Assembly (NCBI GenBank): GCA_963675055.2
Contig: CAXXJE010000002.1
Span: forward strand, 992,001-1,056,000
Reading direction: 5' to 3'
Source: PGYT01 sp963675055
GTDB lineage: Bacteria; Bacteroidota; Ignavibacteria; Ignavibacteriales; Melioribacteraceae
Length of the DNA stretch: 64,000 nt
Shown here: positions 8,000 through 17,475 of the stretch, in pieces
Numbering within the stretch: the first letter of the stretch is position 1
How the letters are laid out: every line of letters begins with the position of its first letter
Program-made: the position numbers and the translations under genes
Notes under the pieces: model-generated
What the model saw: the letters and a program-made list of their open reading frames with translations, nothing else
What the model was told of the DNA's origin: nothing
Databases searched by the model: none

Positions 8000-9921
8000 T
8001 TTAGAATCATCAGTTTTTTTGTTATCTGATTTTGTGAGTTTTCCAGTTTATATAAATAAACGCCGCTATTTAAATTTCTTGCGTCCATTTTATATGTATG
8101 TTTGCCCGAATTTAGTTCAGTCTCTTCAACCAATGTTCTTACCTCCTGTCCGAGAGTGTCATAGAGCTTTAACGAATATATTCCGGGAGTCTTAATGTTA
8201 AATTCTATAATTGTAGTGGGATTAAAAGGATTCGGATAATTCTGCATTAACTCAAACGCATCAACAAGTTTTGCATCAGCTTTAACGGAAGTTGCGGTGC
8301 TGTCTGATAGTGTCAGATACAGGAATCGTGGTCTGTAGATATCCGCAATGTTCATATTCTCTGTAAGATTCGTTGTGTTCACGTTATAACTAACAAGAAT
8401 CTTATCGCCCCTGGATAGTGACGGATGGGCTTTCGCGTTATAGACAATTACATTGTCGGATATATCGAGTTCCGGACAGTCGTAAACCATGTTGAACAAA
8501 TCAAAAGGTCCTACAGGACTTTCGCCGATCCTGTAAGCAACCGAGCTTCCCATTTGAATTACAAGAAGGTACTTGCCGTTCGGGAGTGGACTAACACTAA
8601 ATTCCTGAGAAATCTGATCAGTAATACCGGTACATTCGGTTATATCGCTTCCCCAGCCGGATCCGTTCCAGTATTCGTATTTATCGAAGTTTATTATATC
8701 CTCCGGAAGGAATCGTCCGCAGATTAATTCCTTACTGTTGTTAACATCCTTCGGACCGTAAATGTATATGTAACCATCGGTACTATAATTCCGAGATGCG
8801 GTACTCATCGGCATTAGTGCCTGGCCAAGCAGATACTTTGCCTTTTCGGTTTCATCGTAGGCATAGAGCGGAGTATCAAGCTGTTCCGAATCTACCACGT
8901 TATCATTAGCATCCAGCCTGAACTTAATCAGACTAGCACCGATGTAGTCAAAACCAAAAGAACCGCTTGATACCTGTATAATTCGCAGGGCGTAGGCATA
9001 TATCCAGTCGTCTATTTTAATGCCGTCCATCAGCCAGTACCATTCACCATCGCCGGATTCAGGCGTATCGGGAACAAACATAGTGGCAGGCTTACCATTA
9101 TCCTCTTTAACGATAAACTCGATTTGATCTTCTGCAGGTTCGTTGGAGTTCAAGATTGCCAGAGTATTATTAACCATTATTGTGTTAATACGCTTTCCGT
9201 TCGAATCAACATTGCCGACAAAAGTATCGCTGAACAAAAGGAGGTGTTTATGGTTGTTGTCTCTTCTTTCATTTTCATTTAACGGAATTGAATAAATCCC
9301 GTCAGCACCTGCCCATCCGGAATCTCTATCGAAAAGATTGGTCCACTCATCTGCCTTTTGAACATTGAACGGATCCCGGCAGTTAAAAGTGCCCGGCACA
9401 CTTATCCTGTTCGGATAAGATAACGGAGCCCACTCCATGTTCTTCGAAGAAATTAATCCGGGTGTGGCTTTGGATACAAGGAATCCGAGATCGTAACAGC
9501 CGTCTACATCTCCGACTTCAATGGATATAGTTGCTTCAATATTAATCGGATCTTCATAGGAATAAGCTTCTGCGGAAACAAGAGCTACCCATTTATACCC
9601 GGCGCCGAAATCAGAATTAGGGTAAGTTGCTTCAATGGTGTCTTTCCACTCTTCATTTAATTGCAGAACGCCGCTGCCTTTTTCGAAGTTATAAGTACCA
9701 CCCTGAACTTCCCAATCCTGAGGAAGTAAAACTCCAAGCAGCCCTTTGTGTTCATTTGTTTCCGGGACAAGGTTATCGGTAATGTTTAATGTTACTTCGA
9801 TTATCTCACCCTTGTCAGCCGAAGACGGAAAGAAAACTCCGGTTATTTTACAGCTGTTTAATATTATTGATGTCGCGGCCATTAATAAAACCCTTATTAA
9901 AGCTTTTGTTAAATTCATCAC
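7996..9921 (-). CDS. Lipoprotein: shared module + DUF5005-like beta-propeller + T9SS sorting domain
   Basis: The frame opens at GTG 9921 with an ATG in the next codon (9918). A lipobox LNSC puts the acylated Cys at 24. Residues about 30-165 match the exported module of the lipoprotein at 3740-4579. Residues about 190-540 form a propeller-like region (GADGIYSI...LLLFSDTFVG) related to the cytoplasmic protein at 2595-3659. The end is a T9SS type A tail (MQNYPNPFNP, LGQEV, LNSGVYLYKL, KLMILK). It is probably a surface glycan-binding or glycan-cleaving protein of the locus, and the function is not known. It follows the PorV-like gene by 5 bp and overlaps the GH38 start. Confidence 0.7.
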   Translation of the reverse strand: MMNLTKALIRVLLMAATSIILNSCKITGVFFPSSADKGEIIEVTLNITDNLVPETNEHKGLLGVLLPQDWEVQGGTYNFEKGSGVLQLNEEWKDTIEATYPNSDFGAGYKWVALVSAEAYSYEDPINIEATISIEVGDVDGCYDLGFLVSKATPGLISSKNMEWAPLSYPNRISVPGTFNCRDPFNVQKADEWTNLFDRDSGWAGADGIYSIPLNENERRDNNHKHLLLFSDTFVGNVDSNGKRINTIMVNNTLAILNSNEPAEDQIEFIVKEDNGKPATMFVPDTPESGDGEWYWLMDGIKIDDWIYAYALRIIQVSSGSFGFDYIGASLIKFRLDANDNVVDSEQLDTPLYAYDETEKAKYLLGQALMPMSTASRNYSTDGYIYIYGPKDVNNSKELICGRFLPEDIINFDKYEYWNGSGWGSDITECTGITDQISQEFSVSPLPNGKYLLVIQMGSSVAYRIGESPVGPFDLFNMVYDCPELDISDNVIVYNAKAHPSLSRGDKILVSYNVNTTNLTENMNIADIYRPRFLYLTLSDSTATSVKADAKLVDAFELMQNYPNPFNPTTIIEFNIKTPGIYSLKLYDTLGQEVRTLVEETELNSGKHTYKMDARNLNSGVYLYKLENSQNQITKKLMILK

Positions 9922-9926
9922 TGTTC

Positions 9927-10871
9927 TTAAAATGATATTCCTACTGTGAATCGGTGTACATCGTTAAATATCTTTTCCGATTTAACGAATGAGTAATCTA
10001 TCTTCGCGTCGGCATAAGTAAGCGAAGGACTCTTTATTCCCAAACCGAAAGCCAGCTTTCCTTCATCGACATTAAAACGGTAACCAGAGCGGATGAAGAA
10101 ATAATCGAGCAGTATTATTTCCGTTCCGAGATTTACCCATTCAACATTGTCGGTCGGATGAACAAGTTCAGCGGCGAGCGTCCAGGTGATATCGTCGTAT
10201 TCAATTATTTCGTCAGTTGCGCTTAGTCTGAACAGCAGGGGAGTTCTGAAAGTTTGATCTACAAGTTTCATATCCGGACCGAAATGCTGCAGTGAAAAAG
10301 CGAGCCTTAGATTTCTCCAACCGGTGTAATACAGTGTCCCGAGATCAAACAAAACATTGTCGAAAGAATAGTCGTCAAGTTTTTCGTGAACGTATTTGAC
10401 CTGTCCGCCGATTGACAGTTTGTCCGTAAATCGTCTTGCAATTCCTACTCCGATAAGTAGATCGCCTGCGCTTACCATTCTTCCGGTTCCGTCGGGACTT
10501 GTTACGGTTGTTTCTTCAAAGTCATTGATTGAGAGTGATACGACATCGAACCCCAGCACAAAGCTGCCGACGGGAATCGCCGCTGAAGCAACCATGTGCT
10601 TACTGTCTACAAGCCAGTTGCAGTAAGAGAAGGAGACTTCATTTTGTTCGGCATATGCAATTCCAGATACATTCCAGAACATAGCGTTCGCACCCTTAAC
10701 ACTGCCTGTAACAGCTTCACCCATCGCGGTTTCCCTCGCTCCCGCGCCGATCTTAAGGAACTGCAGTCCGGCGCTCCCGGCTTTTGCGAAATCAAATCCG
10801 AAATCAAATTGAGCGTAAGTAAAATTTGATAATATAAGCAGCGCTATAATAATTGATAACAGTTTTTTCAT
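9927..10871 (-). CDS. PorV/PorQ-family outer-membrane beta-barrel protein
   Basis: This 314-residue protein has a signal peptide (residues 1-20, ending TYAQ). The start of the mature part, GLQFLKIGAGARETAMGEA...GANAMFWNVSGIA, is the hallmark of PorV/PorQ (UPF0164) proteins. Alternating beta-strands follow, with a terminal aromatic residue (VGISF). PorV is the shuttle or attachment component of T9SS, and paralogs are often encoded next to individual cargo genes. Here it sits between a TonB receptor/Fn3 cargo pair and two T9SS-tailed lipoproteins, so a cargo-specific role is reasonable but unproven. Gaps to its neighbours are 11 and 5 bp. Confidence 0.85.
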   Translation of the reverse strand: MKKLLSIIIALLILSNFTYAQFDFGFDFAKAGSAGLQFLKIGAGARETAMGEAVTGSVKGANAMFWNVSGIAYAEQNEVSFSYCNWLVDSKHMVASAAIPVGSFVLGFDVVSLSINDFEETTVTSPDGTGRMVSAGDLLIGVGIARRFTDKLSIGGQVKYVHEKLDDYSFDNVLFDLGTLYYTGWRNLRLAFSLQHFGPDMKLVDQTFRTPLLFRLSATDEIIEYDDITWTLAAELVHPTDNVEWVNLGTEIILLDYFFIRSGYRFNVDEGKLAFGLGIKSPSLTYADAKIDYSFVKSEKIFNDVHRFTVGISF

Positions 10872-10882
10872 TTTATTCAGTT

Positions 10883-12721
10883 CTATTTAATTATCAAAAG
10901 AGTTCCTTTAGAAGTACCGACTTGTGATTCAACCGTCCAGAAGTAAATACCCGGGGCTGTTCTTTGTCTTGAATCCGTTAGCTGATCCCACTGTTCCTCA
11001 CCTGACGCAGCGTTATCATGTTCAAGAGTTCTTGCAAGTTCACCGCTGCTTGTATAGATTCTTATAGTACACTTCTCCGGAAGGTTTGTCCACACTATTG
11101 AATTCTCCTGCCCGCTGATGGGGAAACCGGAGACTTCCTTAAAAGGATTCGGGAAGACTTTTACATTCAATGCGTTTTCAGCTGGTGTTCTTGCAGCATA
11201 AACCGGTTCTTCATTTTTATTTGTCAACCAGCTTTCAGTTCCGTTGCTGTCAACCGAAGTAACAGCATAGTAGTAGCCGGCGCCGAGACTAATAGTCCTG
11301 TCTTCATATACCCACTTGTTTAAATCGTCGCTGTAGTATCGGTTAACATCGGTGGTTTTTGTGGGTTTGATAGAACGAACTTTTGTAAAGGGTCCGATGA
11401 AAGACCTTTCGCTTCTGTAAATTCGATACTCAAGGAAATTACTTTTATTTTCCAGCGGGTCCACCCAGTAGTCCTCAACCGGTTCCCAGCTTACAGAGAT
11501 AGACTGAGTTTCGGGAATAGCAATTATCTTAATATCAGGTGACGGCGGAGGAAGCTCCTGAACCTGATAATTATTATCAAAGAGATTTTGAGCTTGAGTT
11601 ATACTGTTCTTTAACATAGTCTCACCCTGCTGAAGGAGTTCCATCGCGGATATCCCGTTAACAGCTTCATCAATAGAAATTCCGTCTACAGCTTCGACAA
11701 GCACAATTCGTACACTTTCACCCGGGCTTAACGTATAAGGTCCGACAGACATTAGCATAAACGGAGTCAGATGATCTTCTTCGGTTGCCTGCAATGATTT
11801 GTCGTCACCGTTAAGTATGCTGTAAAGGTTATTTACAGTGTTACTGGTAATTGTTAGAAATCTTTCGTTATTCAGTAATTGAGCATAAAGGACATTCGAA
11901 GGCTGTAAAGAGTTGTCTTCCACCGGATCATTATATACTAGTGAGTAACCGGCATAACCAGGCGTTCTCATTTCGTCGGCATCTTCATAGTAATTACCTA
12001 CGTCGTACGGGAGACTGTAGTTGGGTGTATCATCCCACGCATAGAGGAGTTTTAAATCTTCATCGTATCTAACGAATTCGTCTGTCCTGTTAAAGTCGTC
12101 ACCCCAGCCGTTGTGAACTACGAAGTCCTGGTAGCTCGGTCTTATCAAATAAGGAAATCCGAAATAGACGTCTGTTAGCTCCGAGCTTCCTTCATTAGTG
12201 AAAGTATAATCAAGAAGAATGAAATTGTTTATATCGCGAAAACTCCAGGCGCGGCTAATCCTTTGAACGGATATATTTTCGGTCGTCGTCCAGCTTGCTA
12301 TAATCCTTTCTTCGGCATCGGACGGATCAAAGTCGGTATATTCAATATAGTTTTCGATCTTCTGAATTTCGTCGACGGTGCCTTCATCAACGATTCCGAA
12401 CGGACCGTTCTCGGTAAAGAAAACTGAGCCGTCGCTATGTTTACCGCCGATCCATATTCCCGCACCAACCATGTAAGAGCGCTGGTCGTCTTTATCCAAT
12501 TTGGAGGGACCACCAGGCCAGTCCATACTCGGATAATATTCGAATCTGTCCGTCGGATCTGGCGCACCGATAGTGCCGTCATCCTTCATCGTTTCCCACA
12601 GTATACCGCGATTATGAATTTCGAACTCAGCGCTTCTGACCTGTGCAGACACTTCGGCAAGTGCGGTTATCATCAGAATTATTAAAATTGATTTGCAATG
12701 GTTTAGCATAGTTCTTCCCAA
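10883..12721 (-). CDS. Secreted Fn3-containing protein with C-terminal sorting domain, TonB-receptor partner
   Basis: The frame opens at TTG 12721. ATG 12709 is the better start because GGGAAG lies just upstream, giving 608 residues. A signal peptide ends at SAQ near 25. The N-terminal half (about 30-380) is an uncharacterised exported domain common beside TonB receptors in this group. A fibronectin type III-like domain covers about 390-520 (ISVSWEPVEDYW...EYRIYRS). The C-terminus (KVFPNPFKE...IRIYTSSGELARTL...PGIYFWTVES) is a FlgD/T9SS-like sorting domain. It is probably a surface partner of the receptor encoded just upstream, in place of a SusD. No catalytic motif was seen. Confidence 0.7.
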   Translation of the reverse strand: MGRTMLNHCKSILIILMITALAEVSAQVRSAEFEIHNRGILWETMKDDGTIGAPDPTDRFEYYPSMDWPGGPSKLDKDDQRSYMVGAGIWIGGKHSDGSVFFTENGPFGIVDEGTVDEIQKIENYIEYTDFDPSDAEERIIASWTTTENISVQRISRAWSFRDINNFILLDYTFTNEGSSELTDVYFGFPYLIRPSYQDFVVHNGWGDDFNRTDEFVRYDEDLKLLYAWDDTPNYSLPYDVGNYYEDADEMRTPGYAGYSLVYNDPVEDNSLQPSNVLYAQLLNNERFLTITSNTVNNLYSILNGDDKSLQATEEDHLTPFMLMSVGPYTLSPGESVRIVLVEAVDGISIDEAVNGISAMELLQQGETMLKNSITQAQNLFDNNYQVQELPPPSPDIKIIAIPETQSISVSWEPVEDYWVDPLENKSNFLEYRIYRSERSFIGPFTKVRSIKPTKTTDVNRYYSDDLNKWVYEDRTISLGAGYYYAVTSVDSNGTESWLTNKNEEPVYAARTPAENALNVKVFPNPFKEVSGFPISGQENSIVWTNLPEKCTIRIYTSSGELARTLEHDNAASGEEQWDQLTDSRQRTAPGIYFWTVESQVGTSKGTLLIIK

Positions 12722-12728
12722 TAAAATT

Positions 12729-15716
12729 TTAAAAAGCGTATCTCATTCCGAAATAGAGTCGCCGGGTTTCGTAATATGTCTGCCAGCCAATATCGTAACC
12801 AGCAGCGTCTATTTCAGAGATATCGCCGTTCTCAACAAAGTTCTTTGTAGCTTCGCTATCGTACAATACATCTCCGTATGAGCGGAGGTTTTTAGCATTC
12901 AGCAGATTAGTTACACGCATGAAGACAGACAGTTCATGTGTGTCGAAAAGCGGTATACGTTTTTCGACAAGTAAATCCACCGTCTGAATTGCCGGGTAGC
13001 GTTCGTTGTTATACGTATCAGGGGCATCGTCTGCCTGCAGATATGTGAATGCCTGTCCGCTAATAAACCGGTATAAAATACTCGCGCTCGTCCCCTGCAT
13101 TATAGTGTTGAACAAACCTCCCGAAGTCGATTCAGGATAGAGGAGGAACAGGTTTGCTCTCAGTATATGCGGACGCGAATAGCTTTTTTCCGTCGGGATT
13201 CTTTTGTTTACATCAACATCCCACTCATATAATTCATTGCTTTCACCGTCAATTCTAATTACCCGTGGCGTAGCCCTACCCTGGGTTGCCCGGGAAAAAC
13301 TGTAGTTCAGGTCAAGAATTACATGATTGCTGAAAAGCGTTTTGAACGTTACTTCAACACCGCGTGAATCACCGTAATCGCCAGAGAGAAAAGTCTGATA
13401 TGAAATATTTGTTGTTACCTGATCTTTGATTGGATCGTATCCGTAAACAAAGTGGTCGAATAAGCCAACACGTTCCTCGGTCTGATCAAACACATCCTTA
13501 TAGTAAGTTGTTATTTCAAGCACACCGATGTTTTCAAAGTTCTGCTTAATACCGGCTTCAAACTGAATTGTCTTTTGCGGTTTAAGTGACTTCAGAGTAT
13601 AAGTGGTAACTCGTTCCGGATCTCCGTCATTCGAAGCGATATGATTTACTTCTCTTCCTTCCGCAGCGGCTGCCTCTTCTTCAGCCATAATGCGCTCAAC
13701 TATGTATTGCGGCCTGAAGTAGAGAAACTCGAACATCTGATCGAGTGGCGGCATCTGGTAAAAGTGTCCGTAGTTAAAGTGCAGTAACGTATTTTCCGAC
13801 AAGGGGAATGAAACACCGAAACGCGGACTAAACATATGATAAGTTTTCGCCGGTGTTCTCTTTTTATCCAGGACGTTGTCGAAGGAGTACTTAACACGTC
13901 CGTTTGCATCAATCTGGTTGCCGTCGGGGTCAAGGTCAGGATCGTATAAAGGATCGAGTGCAAGGTTGTATAAATTGGTTGTCTCGAACCAGTCGTAATT
14001 CGGATTAAACACATCGTAGCGAAATCCGAAGTTCAATATCATCGTTTCAAATTCCATCTTATCCTGAATGTACAGCCCGAGCTGTATGGGATGATACTCT
14101 TCCATTAAGCCTCGGTTAAGCCAGTAATCTTTATTATCAGAAAATGACGGGAGGCGATAGTTTTCCTGTTCATCATAAGTATTGTAATGAAATTCGAATC
14201 CGCTCTTCAGCAGATTGTTCTTGTCGAACTGCCAGTTAATATTTCCCTGCAACGAAATGTCGCCGGTCAAAGTCTTGTTGTAAAGCGATGGAGTATAAGC
14301 ATCGAAAGGTTCGTCCTCATATCCGTCGTATCGCTGAAAGCCCCATATAGTCGGATTCTCGCTTTCGCCGATTCTAAAGTACTCGCTGGGTCTTTCATGT
14401 AGACCAGACCAGTATGTACTGAGTTTTAACTCGTAGAATAGTTCTGTATTAATTACACGAGTATAATTGAACATTCCGCCGTATGTGTCAATATCGAAAG
14501 TGGAACCCCAGCCGCGGTAATATTTAGCCTGATTAGTAAAGTCGCCGTTCTCCTGCAAAGTTGAGTGCTGTTCTTTATTGTAGAATGCAGTCAGCTTCCA
14601 GTTACCGTTCTCAAGATTCTGAGCGAGATTAAAAAACAGGTTGTTTAAATCGCGTGTATCACGAGGTCTCGGAAGTCTGTATGCCTGCCGTTTGAATGAG
14701 CCCGCAGCAAAGAATCTGACGGGAGTGTTGCCCAAACGCAGCAATGGTCCGCCCAGACTAAAATTAATATTGTGATCTGGAATGTCGGTATAATCATAAA
14801 CCTGAGATTGTCTTTCCTCAGTCCACCACTCTGGATCCAGCGAGCCATCCTCAAGTGTATGGTCGAGAAATTCCTTTTGTGTTGATTTGTCGTACATGTA
14901 ATTCCCGAAGTGGTGTTTACCCGGCAGGCCGTAAATGTATTCAAGCGAACCATGAAGCCGATCGCCGCCTTCCTTGGTAATTATGTTAACAATTCCCGAC
15001 TGAGCATTCCCGAATTCAGCATTGAATCCGCCGGTCATAATCTGTACTTCTTTTACTATATCCATATTGATGTTGGTGAATGAACCGCCCCAGTCCGCAC
15101 GTCCAAGAAGAAGGTTGGCAGTACGCGCGCCATCGATGAACCAGAGAACTTCATCCTGGCTTCCGCCGCGAACCGAGTAACGGGACTCACCTTTACCTGC
15201 CGAGCCAAGTCCGCCCACTACCGGAATCGGATTAAAGAATACTCCTGTTTGAACCAGAAATCCTTCTTTGGCATCTTTAGTCGGAAGTCGTTCAAGCTGT
15301 GCAATGTTAATGTTATGAACACTTGCGGTTACGTCTTTCTGAATCACTTTTTTTTCTGCGGTTACAACAACATCTTCATCGAATTCAATCGTAGCCTTTT
15401 CCATTTCAATTTCAATCGAGGTAGTAAGGTCGGTCATAATTTTAATATCGGTTACAACTACTTCACGGTAACCTACCATTGAAGCTCTAACTGAGTAAAC
15501 ACCGGGAGTGATACCGATTATAATAAAGTCACCCTCAATATCGCTGGCAGCGCCCAACTGGGTTCCGAGAAGCAATATGTTTACACCCGGGAGAGTTTCA
15601 CCTGTTACGGCATCGGCAACCCTACCACGAAGTTTGCCTGTTACACCGGCATCGACCCGTACGGCTGCCAGAACCAGACACATAATTATTAAAAAATTCC
15701 ATACTCGTAATTTCAA
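12729..15716 (-). CDS. TonB-dependent receptor with carboxypeptidase-regulatory N-domain
   Basis: This 995-residue outer-membrane protein starts at TTG 15716 behind a strong GGAGG. A signal peptide (about 1-23) is followed by a carboxypeptidase-regulatory-like beta-sandwich (GRVADAVTGETLPGVNILL, about 30-115). The plug domain comes next (RYSVRGGSQDEVLWFIDG, GFNAEFGNAQSGIVNIITK), then the 22-strand barrel, ending in the aromatic FGMRYAF. The protein would import a ligand across the outer membrane using TonB energy. SusC-like receptors usually pair with SusD. None is visible here, and the Fn3/sorting-domain protein just downstream takes that place. The ABC permease gene is 25 bp upstream in the same direction, so ligand may pass from receptor to ABC importer. 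Confidence 0.9.
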   Translation of the reverse strand: MKLRVWNFLIIMCLVLAAVRVDAGVTGKLRGRVADAVTGETLPGVNILLLGTQLGAASDIEGDFIIIGITPGVYSVRASMVGYREVVVTDIKIMTDLTTSIEIEMEKATIEFDEDVVVTAEKKVIQKDVTASVHNINIAQLERLPTKDAKEGFLVQTGVFFNPIPVVGGLGSAGKGESRYSVRGGSQDEVLWFIDGARTANLLLGRADWGGSFTNINMDIVKEVQIMTGGFNAEFGNAQSGIVNIITKEGGDRLHGSLEYIYGLPGKHHFGNYMYDKSTQKEFLDHTLEDGSLDPEWWTEERQSQVYDYTDIPDHNINFSLGGPLLRLGNTPVRFFAAGSFKRQAYRLPRPRDTRDLNNLFFNLAQNLENGNWKLTAFYNKEQHSTLQENGDFTNQAKYYRGWGSTFDIDTYGGMFNYTRVINTELFYELKLSTYWSGLHERPSEYFRIGESENPTIWGFQRYDGYEDEPFDAYTPSLYNKTLTGDISLQGNINWQFDKNNLLKSGFEFHYNTYDEQENYRLPSFSDNKDYWLNRGLMEEYHPIQLGLYIQDKMEFETMILNFGFRYDVFNPNYDWFETTNLYNLALDPLYDPDLDPDGNQIDANGRVKYSFDNVLDKKRTPAKTYHMFSPRFGVSFPLSENTLLHFNYGHFYQMPPLDQMFEFLYFRPQYIVERIMAEEEAAAAEGREVNHIASNDGDPERVTTYTLKSLKPQKTIQFEAGIKQNFENIGVLEITTYYKDVFDQTEERVGLFDHFVYGYDPIKDQVTTNISYQTFLSGDYGDSRGVEVTFKTLFSNHVILDLNYSFSRATQGRATPRVIRIDGESNELYEWDVDVNKRIPTEKSYSRPHILRANLFLLYPESTSGGLFNTIMQGTSASILYRFISGQAFTYLQADDAPDTYNNERYPAIQTVDLLVEKRIPLFDTHELSVFMRVTNLLNAKNLRSYGDVLYDSEATKNFVENGDISEIDAAGYDIGWQTYYETRRLYFGMRYAF

Positions 15717-15741
15717 GAATCCTCCGTGATTTATAAACGAG

Positions 15742-16569
15742 TTATTCTTTAATACCGCTCAACATAAATCCGCGAATAAAATATTTTTGGAACAGGAAAA
15801 AGAGAATTACAACAGGCAGCATCATTAAAATAGAAGCAGCCATTAACAAAGCCCATTCAGGCTGCTGCTGGCCGGCAAACTGCGCCAGTCCTAAAGCCAA
15901 TGTTCCCTTTACCTGGTCGGACAAGTAAATAAGTGGTCCAAGGAAATCGTTCCATACAAACAAAAAGGTAAGAATGGCTACGGTAGCAATTGCCGGTTTT
16001 GTGAGCGGCATTACAATAGTTGCATAAATTCTGAACTCGGAACAGCCGTCAATTCGTGCTGCGTCTATTAAACTTTTCGGAATGGAAAGAAAGAACTGCC
16101 GCATTAAAAATATATTGAATGCTCCTCCGCCGAAGAATGCCGGTATCATAAGCGGTTTAAAAGTGTTTAACCATCCCAGTTCTTTAAATATTACAAACAC
16201 CGGTATCATTGTAACCTGCAGCGGCAGCAGCATTGTGCCGAGAATTACATAAAACATTTTATCTCTTCCCGGCCATTCCAGGAAACTGAAAGCGTAAGCA
16301 ACAATAGAACTCGAAAAAACCACACCGATAATATTCACAAGAGAGATTAAAGTTGAATTTCTCAAATAACTCAGGAACGGAATCCTGTCGAATATTTTTG
16401 TGTAATTATCCCACTGGAAATTATCGGGAATTAAATTCAGAGTGAATACCTGTGACTCAGGTTTAAGTGATGTTGTAACGAGCCAGAGAATGGGCAAAAT
16501 AAAGAAGACTGCCACGAGTACAAGCATCGAAAATACTATAATTGTTTTTATGTCTTTGCTTCTCTTCAT
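15742..16569 (-). CDS. Carbohydrate ABC transporter permease, MalG type
   Basis: This 275-residue protein has six predicted membrane segments, the first at about residues 10-32. The cytoplasmic EAA loop is present near 165-190 (DAARIDGCSEFRIYATIVMPL), which docks the ATPase. The C-terminus is short (IRGFMLSGIKE), as in MalG/LacG/UgpE proteins. It forms the inner-membrane channel of a sugar importer together with the permease encoded 6 bp upstream. No ATP-binding subunit is encoded nearby, so a shared MsiK-like ATPase elsewhere in the genome is expected. Confidence 0.93.
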   Translation of the reverse strand: MKRSKDIKTIIVFSMLVLVAVFFILPILWLVTTSLKPESQVFTLNLIPDNFQWDNYTKIFDRIPFLSYLRNSTLISLVNIIGVVFSSSIVAYAFSFLEWPGRDKMFYVILGTMLLPLQVTMIPVFVIFKELGWLNTFKPLMIPAFFGGGAFNIFLMRQFFLSIPKSLIDAARIDGCSEFRIYATIVMPLTKPAIATVAILTFLFVWNDFLGPLIYLSDQVKGTLALGLAQFAGQQQPEWALLMAASILMMLPVVILFFLFQKYFIRGFMLSGIKE

Positions 16570-16575
16570 ATTGTC

Positions 16576-17475
16576 CTATTCACCTGAATAATGAACCCAT
16601 TTTTTGCTTACCCTGAACTGGATAAAGGTTAGTATCATAGCTATTATAAATAGTATCCAAGCTAAAGCAGATGAGTATCCCATCTGGAAGTCGTCGAATG
16701 CTTTGTTGTACAGGTAGAGGTTGTAGAACAAAGTGGAGTTAAGCGGTCCGCCTTTGGTCATTACGTATGCCTCAACGAATACCTGCAATGCGAATATCAC
16801 TTCGATTATAGTCCATAAGAATATTACCGGTGATACATGCGGAATAGTTACATTTTTAAATTTAGCCCACCAGCCGCCGCCGTCAATTTCAACTGCTTCA
16901 TAAAGCTGCTTCGGAACGCCCTGCAGTGCTGCCAGGAAGATAAGCATCCTTCCGCCGCCGATCGACCAGACACTCATAAGTATCAGCGCCGGTTTGGACC
17001 AGTCCGGATCGATCAGCCAGAGTGGTCCCTGTATGCCGAAGTATCCGAGCGTATTATTTATAAGTCCGTATTCAGGATTAAGCAGCCACATCCACAGTAC
17101 GGAAAGTATTACACCGCTGATGATTGACGGCGTGAAGTAAACAGTCCTGAAAAACTTCATCCCCTTTATGGAGTTATCGACAAGAACGGCCAGCAGGAGA
17201 GACCCGATTATTACAAAGGGAGTCCTGAACATGAGATAGAACAGGGTGTTGTAAATCGAGACCCAGAAGTAGTCATCGTTGAAAAGAAGTTCTTTATAAT
17301 TTCCCAATCCGATGTATTGCGGAACCCGCAGTACATCGTAATGACATAAGCTGTAATATATTGACATGACGATGGGATAAAGACCGAATATTAAAAATCC
17401 TATAAGCCAGGGGGAGACAAATAGAAAGCCCCAAAACTTCTGCTTCCCGGTTATATTTTTAATTCTGCTCAGCAA
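16576..17475 (-). CDS. Carbohydrate ABC transporter permease, MalF type
   Basis: This 299-residue inner-membrane protein starts at a TTG that directly abuts the stop codon of the binding-protein gene. The N-terminal segment KFWGFLFVSPWLIGFLIFG is typical of MalF/UgpA/LacF sugar permeases. The EAA motif near 195-215 reads EAVEIDGGGWWAKFKNVTIPH. About six membrane helices are visible. It pairs with the MalG-type protein encoded downstream. Zero spacing to the binding-protein gene indicates translational coupling. Confidence 0.93.
   Translation of the reverse strand: MLSRIKNITGKQKFWGFLFVSPWLIGFLIFGLYPIVMSIYYSLCHYDVLRVPQYIGLGNYKELLFNDDYFWVSIYNTLFYLMFRTPFVIIGSLLLAVLVDNSIKGMKFFRTVYFTPSIISGVILSVLWMWLLNPEYGLINNTLGYFGIQGPLWLIDPDWSKPALILMSVWSIGGGRMLIFLAALQGVPKQLYEAVEIDGGGWWAKFKNVTIPHVSPVIFLWTIIEVIFALQVFVEAYVMTKGGPLNSTLFYNLYLYNKAFDDFQMGYSSALAWILFIIAMILTFIQFRVSKKWVHYSGE

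Noticed and set aside
7542..8195. Open frame of 217 codons on the plus strand
   Set aside because: It lies antisense across the GH38 start and the end of the 641-residue lipoprotein, both well supported; no family features.
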